A stretch of DNA of 5,594 nucleotides from Acidobacteriota bacterium. Lineage in GTDB: Bacteria; Acidobacteriota; Polarisedimenticolia; QHYA01. Shown here piece by piece: positions 1-4,973 of this stretch. A program made the position numbers and the translations under genes. The stretch is taken from the NCBI GenBank assembly GCA_003223995.1, contig QHYA01000051.1:1-5594 (forward strand). The letters are read 5' to 3'. The notes beneath the pieces were generated by a model. That model had not been told where the DNA came from. It saw nothing but the letters and a program-made list of their open reading frames with translations, and did not search any database. Position 1 is the first letter of the stretch. The number at the start of each line of letters is the position of its first letter.

Positions 1-356
1 CGGGTAAGCTTCGATCCCAGCTCCTCCAGTGGGACGCCGAGGGAATGGGCTTCGATCACGAGCCGGTCCAGCGAGGCCTCCAGGATTCCATTCCGCTCCA
101 TCCTGTCCAGCCTCGGGGCCTCCTCGCTCACGAAGGTTCCCTGGCCGACTCTCGTCCGGAGGACCCCTTCGCGCTCCAGCTCCAGGATCGCCCGCGCCGC
201 CGTGTTGCGATTGACCCGGCAGCGGACCCCGAGATCGCGCACCGTGGGCAGGCGGTCCCCGGGGCGCAGGGCCCCCAGGGCGATCAGCCTGCGGATCTGC
301 TCGACGATCTGCAGGTAGATCGGGACCGGGCTGGAAGGATCGAGTTCGGGGATCAC
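1..356 (-). CDS. YtrA-type GntR-family transcriptional regulator (C-terminus cut by window edge)
   Basis: DNA-binding repressor of the short YtrA subfamily of GntR proteins, which usually control their own operon, often with ABC-transporter genes. The visible 118 residues begin VIPELDPSSPVPIYLQIVEQ. They contain a winged helix-turn-helix at about residues 11-78: the IRRLIALGALRPGDRLPTVR segment, then the recognition region NRNTAARAILELEREGVL, then the wing G-Q-G-T-F-V. The short helical tail from residue 85 is typical of YtrA proteins, which are about 120-130 residues long, so only a few residues are missing. The start is GTG at 356-354: the frame has a TAG stop ten codons upstream and no ATG between. 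The Shine-Dalgarno sequence is weak. The gene has its own promoter with an overlapping palindrome (375-423), which suggests autorepression. It is not part of the cluster to its right. The regulated partner genes probably lie past the left edge. The family call is firm; the ligand is unknown. Confidence 0.9.
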   Translation of the reverse strand, partial: MIPELDPSSPVPIYLQIVEQIRRLIALGALRPGDRLPTVRDLGVRCRVNRNTAARAILELEREGVLRTRVGQGTFVSEEAPRLDRMERNGILEASLDRLVIEAHSLGVPLEELGSKLT

Positions 357-376
357 GCGAGCGGTCTCAGGATCAT
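353..376 (-). other. Possible 7-codon leader ORF overlapping the GntR start
   Basis: ATG at 376-374 opens a reading frame M-I-L-R-P-L-A ending in TGA at 355-353. That TGA overlaps the GTG start of the GntR gene (GTGA). The ORF starts only about 11-16 nt after the predicted transcription start. An AGGA lies just before it but is only 2 nt away, which is too close for a normal ribosome site. It could couple translation into the regulator gene, whose own ribosome site is weak, or it could be chance. Confidence 0.2.
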
Positions 377-398
377 TGTCCTAATGTCATAGGACAAT
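375..398. promoter_or_regulatory. Palindromic operator, probably for the GntR regulator
   Basis: Perfect inverted repeat: arms ATTGTCCTA (375-383) and TAGGACAAT (390-398) separated by 6 nt. It is AT-rich in otherwise GC-rich DNA. It overlaps the -10 element (396-401) and the predicted start point of the GntR promoter, a good position for steric repression. Two-fold symmetric sites of this length suit dimeric GntR winged-helix proteins. The symmetry is seen directly; the identity of the bound protein is inferred. Confidence 0.75.
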
Positions 399-423
399 AT
401 ACCAAAGATCGCGCGCCTGTCAA
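396..423 (-). promoter_or_regulatory. Sigma-70-type promoter of the GntR gene
   Basis: Read on the minus strand, a perfect -35 box TTGACA (423-418) is followed by a 16-nt spacer and a -10 box TATATT (401-396), a 5/6 match to TATAAT. Transcription would start near 387-390, giving a leader of about 31-34 nt before the GTG at 356. The inverted repeat at 375-398 covers the -10 and the start point. This is the best promoter match seen in the window. Confidence 0.75.
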
Positions 424-503
424 GGCGGCTTCCGGGTTCCGCGTGGCAGCTCGGGGGCTGGCGTTGGACTTCGTCGGCTGGCGTGGGTCTTCCTGGATCG
501 CTC
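424..503. other. Intergenic stretch between the selenoprotein gene and the GntR promoter
   Basis: This is about 80 bases without a credible gene on either strand. It holds two copies of GGCTGGCGT at 456-464 and 476-484 (period 20), of unknown meaning. No GC-rich hairpin followed by a T run is visible, so the end of the right-hand cluster's transcript is not marked by an obvious Rho-independent terminator here. Confidence 0.5.
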
Positions 504-2030
504 TCAGCTTTTCCGCAGAGGGTCCAACTGACCCTCGGTCGGCTCCGCTCAGCAGAACCAGGATTCGGTCATCCGGGGAGGGCGCCTCCTGGAAGCGGGG
601 TGGACGGGGGCAGGGGAGACGGCGAGGTCGCTACCAATCGAGCCTCCAGCGGGTATCCCCTTCTCGATCCCCTCGCCGTGGGCCAGGTGCACGAGCAGCC
701 TCACGCGCTGGAAGGTGATCCTTGGATCCTCGCCGCTCGCCGCGGCCCGCTCGACGGCGCGGCTCACCTCCCGATGGAGCCTGTCCATCCGAGGGTCCGG
801 ATGCTTCCAGGCAAAGCTGAACGCAGCCTCGTCGAGCGGCCCGAGAAGCGGAGCGAGGGTGGGATCGGCCAGCAGCAGCGAGCCGGGAGGAAGCAGCAGG
901 CGGATGGCGTAGTAGACCGGATCGACCTGGTCGATCAGGTCGTGACGGTCGATGAAGTCGAGCATATCCGCGTAGTCGGCGAGCGTCGTCCAGGGGGTGA
1001 AGGAGAGCAGCGAGGGCCGCAGCGTGATCCCGGCCCCCTGGCAGATGCCCAGGGCAGCGGCGATGTCGGCCCGCGTGTGCCCCTTGTCCAGATGCGAGAG
1101 GACCTCATCGCTCGTCGATTCGATGGCGGAGATGACGAACAGGCAGCCGAGGCGGGCCAGCTCCGGAAACAGCTTCCGGTGCCTGAGGATGTGCTCCACC
1201 TTGGTCGTGATGTCGAAGGTCAGGTCGGGATAATTCCCTTGGATCGCGCGGGCGACGGCCATCGAATGGCCCGGCCCGTTGAGGAAATCCGCGTCCGTGA
1301 AGCTGATATGCCGCGCTCCCGCTTCCACGAGCGCCCGGACGTCTTCGAGGACGATCTGCTTCGGGACGATGAAGAACCGGCCTCCGTAAACGGGGGGGAT
1401 GGGGCAGTGGCGGCAGAGATGCAGGCAGCCGCGGCTCGTCTCGACGCTGCCGACGAGCCTCAGCTCCCCCTTCCAGTCGAGCTTCGCGTAGCTCTGCAGC
1501 GGCGGCAGGGAAGACCGCGCCGGCGGCTGGAACGCCAGGCGCCGCAGCGAGGGGAGCGTGCTGGCGCGTCGCTCGATGATGCCGGTGAGCTCGCCGGTCT
1601 CGTTCGTTGCCCGGCCCGTCACACCGTCGATCGGGACCGGAGTCTTCGTGCCGCGCTCGATCGCCTCGACCAGCTCCAGCAGCGGCCCCTCGAACTCTCC
1701 GCCGATGACCGAGTCGGCCGACTTGCCCAGCAGCGTTCCCGCATTCAGGGAGGCGTAGAGTCCGTAATAGCAGATGTGCGCGCCGGGATTGATCGCGCGG
1801 ACGCGCTCGCCGACCAGGATCCCCAGGCGCATGGCCGTGTGCATCGGAACGGAGATGCCGACGAACCGGGCGCTCCGGGCCCGCTCCTCGTCGAAACCCT
1901 CGACGGCGATGTCCAGGGCGGAGGGTTTGTAGCCGGCGGCTTCGAGGAATCCGAGAGGGGAGGCGAGGGCCAGCGGCTGGTGGCCCATCTCGTAGCAGGA
2001 GATGAGGAGAACCTCCCCAGGGTTCTTCAC
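504..2030 (-). CDS. CUAEP-tail B12-binding radical SAM selenoprotein (Sec at residue 494, in-frame UGA 551-549)
   Basis: Predicted 508-residue selenoprotein. Residues 1-130 look like a cobalamin-binding Rossmann domain (SPLGFLEAAGY, then VGISVPMHTAMRLG, then ICYYGLYASLN) without the DxHxxG motif. The radical SAM domain follows with the CX3CX2C cluster motif at C202, C206 and C209, preceded by VETSRG. Later segments FTPWTTLADY and VDPVYYAIRLLLPPGS fit this B12/radical SAM family. The end reads W-F-C-U-A-E-P: TGC (554-552), TGA (551-549), GCG GAG CCG, then 11 more codons to TGA at 506-504. CUAEP/CCAEP is a recognised tail in a radical SAM family, with Cys replacing Sec in many members. A SECIS-like hairpin lies just downstream. 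A Cys-Sec pair suggests a redox-active selenylsulfide, but the substrate is unknown. The start is GTG at 2030-2028, 16 nt after the Fe(II)-trafficking gene's stop, with no good ribosome site; the frame is closed upstream by a TGA and has no other start, so translational coupling is likely. Read without Sec insertion, the product would be 493 residues ending in ...WFC. Confidence 0.88.
513..542 (-). promoter_or_regulatory. Bacterial SECIS element for Sec insertion
   Basis: On the minus-strand transcript, arms GAGGGUC (536-530) and GACCCUC (524-518) form a perfect 7-bp stem with loop AGUUG (529-525). A short lower stem, CCG (542-540) with CGG (515-513), can form across an internal loop. The apical loop begins 19 nt after the UGA (551-549), within the 16-37 nt range given for bacterial SECIS elements. 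The loop is 5 nt long with G among its first two bases, also as that consensus requires. The element lies inside the coding tail, as in bacterial selenoprotein mRNAs. There is no U tract after it, so a Rho-independent terminator is unlikely. Confidence 0.8.
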
Positions 2031-2042
2031 GGGCGCTGGTTC

Positions 2043-2058
2043 GAGATCACGAGATCAC
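2043..2058. repeat. Tandem octamer duplication at the gene junction
   Basis: GAGATCAC occurs twice in direct succession (2043-2050 and 2051-2058). The pair spans the stop codon of the Fe(II)-trafficking gene (2049-2047) and lies just before the radical SAM start. With one copy removed, the upstream frame would run on four codons to a TGA overlapping the GTG start at 2030. The present 16-nt gap may therefore come from a recent 8-bp duplication. That history is inferred. Confidence 0.5.
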
Positions 2059-2316
2059 TTTCAGCGTTGGGGATGGGCTCGGTGGAGGTCCGAAGAAGTA
2101 GCGCTCCATCGCCTGGGCGTAAAGCTGCTGGCCGGACGCTGTCGTCGGGTCCAGCCGCGTCTCGTTGATGAGCTTCTTGGCCTCCTCCAGCCACATCATC
2201 CACGCTTCCTTCGAGACGTTCTCGTAAACCCTACGGCCCAGATCTCCCGGCCACGGCGGTTTGTCCAGCCCCTCCAGCTCCTTGCCGAGCTTCACGCACT
2301 TCACCATTCGTGCCAT
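2047..2316 (-). CDS. yggX: Probable Fe(II)-trafficking protein / oxidative damage protection protein (YggX family)
   Basis: Small cytoplasmic protein of 89 residues, the usual length for YggX. The family is linked to protecting Fe-S clusters from oxidants and to handling labile iron, although its exact chemistry is debated. The sequence fits closely throughout: MARMVKCVKLGKELEGLD with the conserved Cys at position 7, then the WPGDLGRRVYENVSKEAW core, then LINETRLD, and a C-terminal segment ending in AMERYFFG. A proline/serine-rich tail (PPPSPSP) follows. ATG at 2316 was chosen over the ATG three codons later because homologues start with this M-x-R-M-V pattern and a GAGG lies 9 nt upstream. 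It sits 30 nt after the M48 gene and 16 nt before the radical SAM selenoprotein, whose [4Fe-4S] cluster could benefit from Fe-S protection; that link is inference from position. Confidence 0.93.
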   Translation of the reverse strand: MARMVKCVKLGKELEGLDKPPWPGDLGRRVYENVSKEAWMMWLEEAKKLINETRLDPTTASGQQLYAQAMERYFFGPPPSPSPTLKVIS

Positions 2317-2325
2317 CGAATCGAT

Positions 2326-2329
2326 CCTC
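2326..2329 (-). promoter_or_regulatory. Ribosome binding site of the yggX-like gene
   Basis: GAGG on the minus strand, 9 nt before the ATG at 2316, supports that start over the in-frame ATG at 2307. It lies at one end of a 10-bp perfect palindrome (CCTCGCGAGG, 2326-2335) in the M48-yggX gap. The palindrome has no room for a proper hairpin loop, so RNA-level regulation is doubtful. Confidence 0.55.
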
Positions 2330-2346
2330 GCGAGGTATAGGGGCGA

Positions 2347-3804
2347 CTACGGTAGCAGAGGAGGGGCGGCGCTGGAAAGCGCGCGATCTGCTGCTCCAGC
2401 GGGACCAATCTCGATGATCCGCCGGCAGGAGGGGCATCTGAGGGAGGGGGCGATGAAGCTGGGGCTCAACTGCAGCGTCTTCCCGCAGGAGCAGCGGAAC
2501 GACTCCCAGCTCTTTCCTCGCCGCTGGTAGTGGAGCGGAGGCGCCGCCGCCGATGAAGGAGCCTCAGGCGAGGAGCCGGCGAGCGGGCCGGCAGGGGAGG
2601 GGCCAGCCAGAGGGACGGAATTGACCCTTCCGCACCGGGGGCAGCGGACCGACTCGCCGCCGAAGCCTCCGGGGATCCTGATTCCCACACCGCAAGGACA
2701 CGGCACCGACAGGTAATCCCCCAGCGTCCCCAGCAGCGCGCCCACCTCCTGCGCTCGCTCGATGGCGGCTTGCTTCGGGTCCGGCTCCCCGGCGGCGCCC
2801 CTGGCTGGGACGGTCTTCTCGACGGCCAGCACCGATTCTCCGAGGCACCGGCTTGCGGCCCCCGTGACCTTTCGGAACGCCGCCTCGTAGTCCACATAGC
2901 CGGCCCCGCCGCCCATGCTCCTCAGGATCTTGATCCGCGTCTCGGCGGACGGATGAGTGGAGAAGAGCCCCGATATGCCGAAGGGCTGGAGGGGGTTCAC
3001 GATGAAGAGGGGGGCCAGGGCGCGATTGACCTCCGGCATCGATGAGGGCTGGAGTGCAATCTTCTCCAGGGCCGAGGCGAGTCCCTCCGGATAGCGCGAG
3101 AAGCGGGCCGCGCAGGCGTCGGCGAGGAACTCGCGGCGTCGCGAGCAGGCGAAGTAGAGGAGCTGGGCGATGAGGGGCGCCAGGACCGCTCCGAGGATCG
3201 CCACCGCGAGAAACACGATCTGCGCCTGTCCGCCTTTCCGGGAGGTGCGCCTTCCGCCTCCGTACCAGAGCGAACGGAGGAACAGGTCCGACACGAGAAC
3301 GATGCTGCCGAGCATGACCGAGGCGATCGTCATGACGCGCGCGTCGAGGTTGCTGATGTGGGAGATCTCGTGCGCGACGACGCCTTGCAGCTCGTCGCGG
3401 TCCAGCCTCTTGAGAAGGCCGGAGGTCACTGCGACGGCGGCCTTCTCCGGCTTCGTGCCCACGGCGAAGGCGTTCGGCGCATCGTGCTCCACGATGTAGA
3501 GCTTCGGGGCGGAGGCGAGGCCGGAGGCGATAGTCATCTCCTCGACCACGTTCCACAGCCGCGGGCAATCCTCCTTCTGGATCTGCCGCGCGTTGGCGCC
3601 GAGCAGGAGCAGCTGCTCTCCCTGCGACAGGGCGACGAAAAGCAGGACCAACCACAGGCCGAGCGCCGCGGCCGCGCCGATCGGGCCGCCGGCCGACGGA
3701 TCGAAAACCATCCCGATGACGAAGCCAAGAGCGACGAGCGACGCTCCCATCAGGCCGATGAGGAGCGTCGACCGGCGCCGGTTGCTTCGTATCGCCTCCC
3801 ACAT
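2347..3804 (-). CDS. M48-family (HtpX-like) membrane zinc metalloprotease with double zinc-ribbon C-terminus
   Basis: Integral inner-membrane protease of 485 residues, of the type that degrades damaged or misfolded membrane proteins. Hydrophobic spans lie at about 13-33, 43-61, 155-178 and 194-218. The catalytic zinc motif is H145-E146-I-S-H149. The downstream glutamate ligand is probably E225 in RREFLADA. The family motif PNAFAVG starts at 110, and the conserved THP lies at 283-285. The peptidase region ends near residue 297. About 190 further residues follow, where typical HtpX proteins stop. This extension carries two Cys4 zinc-ribbon-like modules: C369/C371 with C388/C391, and C438/C440 with C457/C460, joined by a Pro/Ala/Ser-rich linker. 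The start is ATG at 3804, 25 nt after the LemA gene; the ribosome site is weak. Pairing of LemA with an M48 protease is common in bacteria and suggests they work together. The role of the ribbons is unknown. Confidence 0.92.
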   Translation of the reverse strand: MWEAIRSNRRRSTLLIGLMGASLVALGFVIGMVFDPSAGGPIGAAAALGLWLVLLFVALSQGEQLLLLGANARQIQKEDCPRLWNVVEEMTIASGLASAPKLYIVEHDAPNAFAVGTKPEKAAVAVTSGLLKRLDRDELQGVVAHEISHISNLDARVMTIASVMLGSIVLVSDLFLRSLWYGGGRRTSRKGGQAQIVFLAVAILGAVLAPLIAQLLYFACSRRREFLADACAARFSRYPEGLASALEKIALQPSSMPEVNRALAPLFIVNPLQPFGISGLFSTHPSAETRIKILRSMGGGAGYVDYEAAFRKVTGAASRCLGESVLAVEKTVPARGAAGEPDPKQAAIERAQEVGALLGTLGDYLSVPCPCGVGIRIPGGFGGESVRCPRCGRVNSVPLAGPSPAGPLAGSSPEAPSSAAAPPLHYQRRGKSWESFRCSCGKTLQLSPSFIAPSLRCPSCRRIIEIGPAGAADRALSSAAPPLLP

Positions 3805-3829
3805 GGCTCAGGGACCGTGTGTTTTCGGG

Positions 3830-4399
3830 TTAAGGTTGAGAGAACTTCACCTGGGGAACCTCGCGGGCCGCGGGCTCCTCGAGCACGAAGAAGGGCTCCG
3901 TCTTGAAGTCGAACATTCCCGCCAGGACGTTCGAGGGGACGCTCTGGACCTTGTTGTTGAACTGCATCACGGAGTCGTTGTAGAACTGCCGCGAGAAGCC
4001 GATCCGGTTCTCGGTCGAGCTCAGCTCCTCCGGCAGCGCCAGGAAATTCTGATTGGCCTGGAGCGCGGGATACTGCTCCACCACGACCATCAGCCGCCCC
4101 AGGGCGCCGCTGAGCTCCTGCTCCGCCCGGGCCTGGTCCTCGACGCCTCGAGCCTGCATCGCCTGCGCCCGCGCTCTGGTGACGGTCTCGAAGGTCGTCT
4201 TCTCGTGGGAGGCGTACCCCTTCACCGTCTCGACGAGGTTCGGGATGAGATCGTGCCGGCGCTTGAGCTGGACATCGATCTGAGACCAGGCGTTCCGGAC
4301 CGCATTGCGCATCCGGACCAGGCCGTTGTAGAGACCGACGATCCAGACGATCGCCAGCGCCAGAAGGGCGAGAATCGCGAGCGCAACGATGGCTGCCAC
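3830..4399 (-). CDS. lemA: LemA family protein
   Basis: Membrane-anchored protein of 189 residues, normal for LemA. One N-terminal hydrophobic segment (about 2-24) is followed by a long helical domain facing outward. Family motifs are clear: W-S-Q-I-D-V-Q-L-K-R-R-H-D-L-I-P-N-L-V-E at 38-57, VKGYASHE at 59-66, EQYPALQANQNFLAL at 108-122, then E-N-R-I-G-F-S-R-Q-F-Y-N from 130. The molecular role of LemA is not settled; it is often encoded beside M48 proteases, as here. The start is GTG at 4399-4397, with a perfect AGGAGG 5 nt upstream. The open frame runs further upstream, but that part overlaps the zinc-ribbon gene in another frame and is not LemA-like. The start lies 1 nt after the upstream gene's TGA, so translation is probably coupled. 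TAA stop at 3832-3830. Confidence 0.93.
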   Translation of the reverse strand: MAAIVALAILALLALAIVWIVGLYNGLVRMRNAVRNAWSQIDVQLKRRHDLIPNLVETVKGYASHEKTTFETVTRARAQAMQARGVEDQARAEQELSGALGRLMVVVEQYPALQANQNFLALPEELSSTENRIGFSRQFYNDSVMQFNNKVQSVPSNVLAGMFDFKTEPFFVLEEPAAREVPQVKFSQP

Positions 4400-4400
4400 G

Positions 4401-4808
4401 TCATCCTCCTTGTATGGAGTGGAGCTCGGTTCGGTACAGTTCGGAGAAGAAGCGGCCAACCGGCCCCCCTTCTCCCTCGGCGAAGGCGCGGATGAGGGTC
4501 TCCATCTCCCCGGCGTCGAACCAGAATCCGTGCCCCAGAGGGCAGCGGTCGAGCTCGACGGCGGGTTTCTCCCCAACGGTGGTGATGCGGAGCCTCCGGC
4601 GGCAGCGGGGGCAACGCCTCCTGCCGCGCTTGCCCGGAGCGGAGTCTCGAAGAGCGAGGCCGAGCCGTTCCGGCGAACCACCCTCGAGCCGCGCGATCTG
4701 CTCCAGCTCGCCGGCGTCGAGCCAGGTGCCTCGGCAGGAAAGGCAGCGGTCGATCTCCACCCCATCGAGCTCGAAGACGAGCATCGGCTGCCGGCATTGT
4801 GGACACAT
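4401..4808 (-). CDS. Small double zinc-ribbon protein (TFIIB-type zf domain)
   Basis: Predicted cytoplasmic protein of 135 residues with two related zinc-ribbon units of the zf-TFIIB type. Unit 1: C2-P-Q-C5, then E-L-D-G-V-E-I-D, C22-L-S-C25, then RGTWLDAGELE. Unit 2: C66-P-R-C69, then V-E-L-D-R, C89-P-L-G-H93, then GFWFDAGEMETL. The second unit has Cys-x3-His where the first has Cys-x2-Cys, so it may bind zinc with a histidine or bind differently. The ATG at 4808 was chosen because the domain begins at once (MCPQC) and GAGGAGG lies 5 nt upstream; a longer frame to 4895 has no such support. It is the first gene of the minus-strand cluster and ends 1 nt before the LemA start. Similar ribbons recur in the M48 protein two genes on. 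Function is unknown; nucleic-acid or protein binding is possible. Confidence 0.88.
   Translation of the reverse strand: MCPQCRQPMLVFELDGVEIDRCLSCRGTWLDAGELEQIARLEGGSPERLGLALRDSAPGKRGRRRCPRCRRRLRITTVGEKPAVELDRCPLGHGFWFDAGEMETLIRAFAEGEGGPVGRFFSELYRTELHSIQGG
4405..4410 (-). promoter_or_regulatory. Ribosome binding site of lemA
   Basis: Perfect AGGAGG, 5 nt before the GTG at 4399. It lies within the last codons (Gly-Gly) of the upstream zinc-ribbon gene. It decides the LemA start and explains the use of GTG over the out-of-frame ATG at 4404. Confidence 0.85.
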
Positions 4809-4813
4809 CGCGG

Positions 4814-4819
4814 CCTCCT
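4814..4819 (-). promoter_or_regulatory. Ribosome binding site of the zinc-ribbon gene
   Basis: AGGAGG, within GAGGAGG (4820-4814), 5 nt before the ATG at 4808. It supports this start over the in-frame ATGs at 4883 and 4895. Confidence 0.8.
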
Positions 4820-4868
4820 CGGCAGGGGAGTTTATCCTGATCGCCGACACTGTGGGGGGAGATCCGCG

Positions 4869-4896
4869 TTTGCCGAGGGCCATGAACGCCGGCAAA
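4869..4896. repeat. Inverted repeat in the divergent promoter region
   Basis: Arms TTTGCCG (4869-4875) and CGGCAAA (4890-4896) are perfectly complementary, with a 14-nt spacer. Placement midway between two divergent genes would suit a regulator site, but 7-bp arms can arise by chance in DNA of this composition. Confidence 0.4.
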
Positions 4897-4932
4897 GGCC
4901 AGCAAGTGCGCGCGCCGCCAGCGGCATCGGGC

Positions 4933-4962
4933 TGGACAACCGCCGGTGCCGTCCCTTAGAGT
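4933..4962 (+). promoter_or_regulatory. Candidate promoter of the DedA gene
   Basis: TGGACA (4933-4938; 5/6 match to TTGACA), an 18-nt spacer, then TAGAGT (4957-4962; 4/6 match to TATAAT). The predicted start, near 4969, would leave only about 5 nt before the ATG, so the message would be nearly leaderless. That fits the lack of a Shine-Dalgarno sequence, but the match is marginal. Confidence 0.25.
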
Positions 4963-4973
4963 AGCCGCTCTCG

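Larger units (their letters stand above)
4809..4973. other. Divergent intergenic region between the zinc-ribbon cluster and the DedA gene
   Basis: These 165 bases must hold the outward promoters for both directions unless the cluster is read from elsewhere. On the minus strand the only -10-like sequence is TAAACT (4834-4829), with no recognisable -35, so no promoter is called for the cluster. An inverted repeat lies at 4869-4896. Frames crossing the region show no family resemblance and are not taken as genes. Confidence 0.5.

Noticed and set aside
456..484. Two copies of GGCTGGCGT with period 20
   Set aside because: Only two short copies in GC-rich DNA, with no other repeat structure; compatible with chance.
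518..536. Hairpin after the radical SAM gene as a Rho-independent terminator
   Set aside because: No U-rich tract follows the stem on the minus strand, and its spacing from the UGA fits a SECIS element much better.
483..2168. A 561-residue open frame on the plus strand across the radical SAM gene
   Set aside because: It is antisense to a gene with clear family motifs. Its product is Arg/Gly/Asp-rich with no recognisable domain, as expected for the shadow frame of a GC-rich gene.
2564..3802. A 412-residue minus-strand frame overlapping the M48 gene
   Set aside because: It is a frame-shifted shadow of the protease gene. The product is Arg/Pro-rich, and the M48 motifs lie in the other frame.
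3358..4495. Long plus-strand frames over the M48 and LemA genes (3358-3906 and 3593-4495)
   Set aside because: They are antisense to well-supported genes, with low-complexity composition and no start signals.
4400..4765. N-terminal extension of LemA to an upstream start
   Set aside because: The extra residues are not LemA-like and overlap the zinc-ribbon gene. GTG at 4399 has a perfect AGGAGG and begins directly with the membrane segment.
4809..4895. 29-residue N-terminal extension of the zinc-ribbon protein
   Set aside because: The zinc-ribbon domain starts at the internal Met (MCPQC), which has GAGGAGG 5 nt upstream. The extension has no similarity to anything recognisable.
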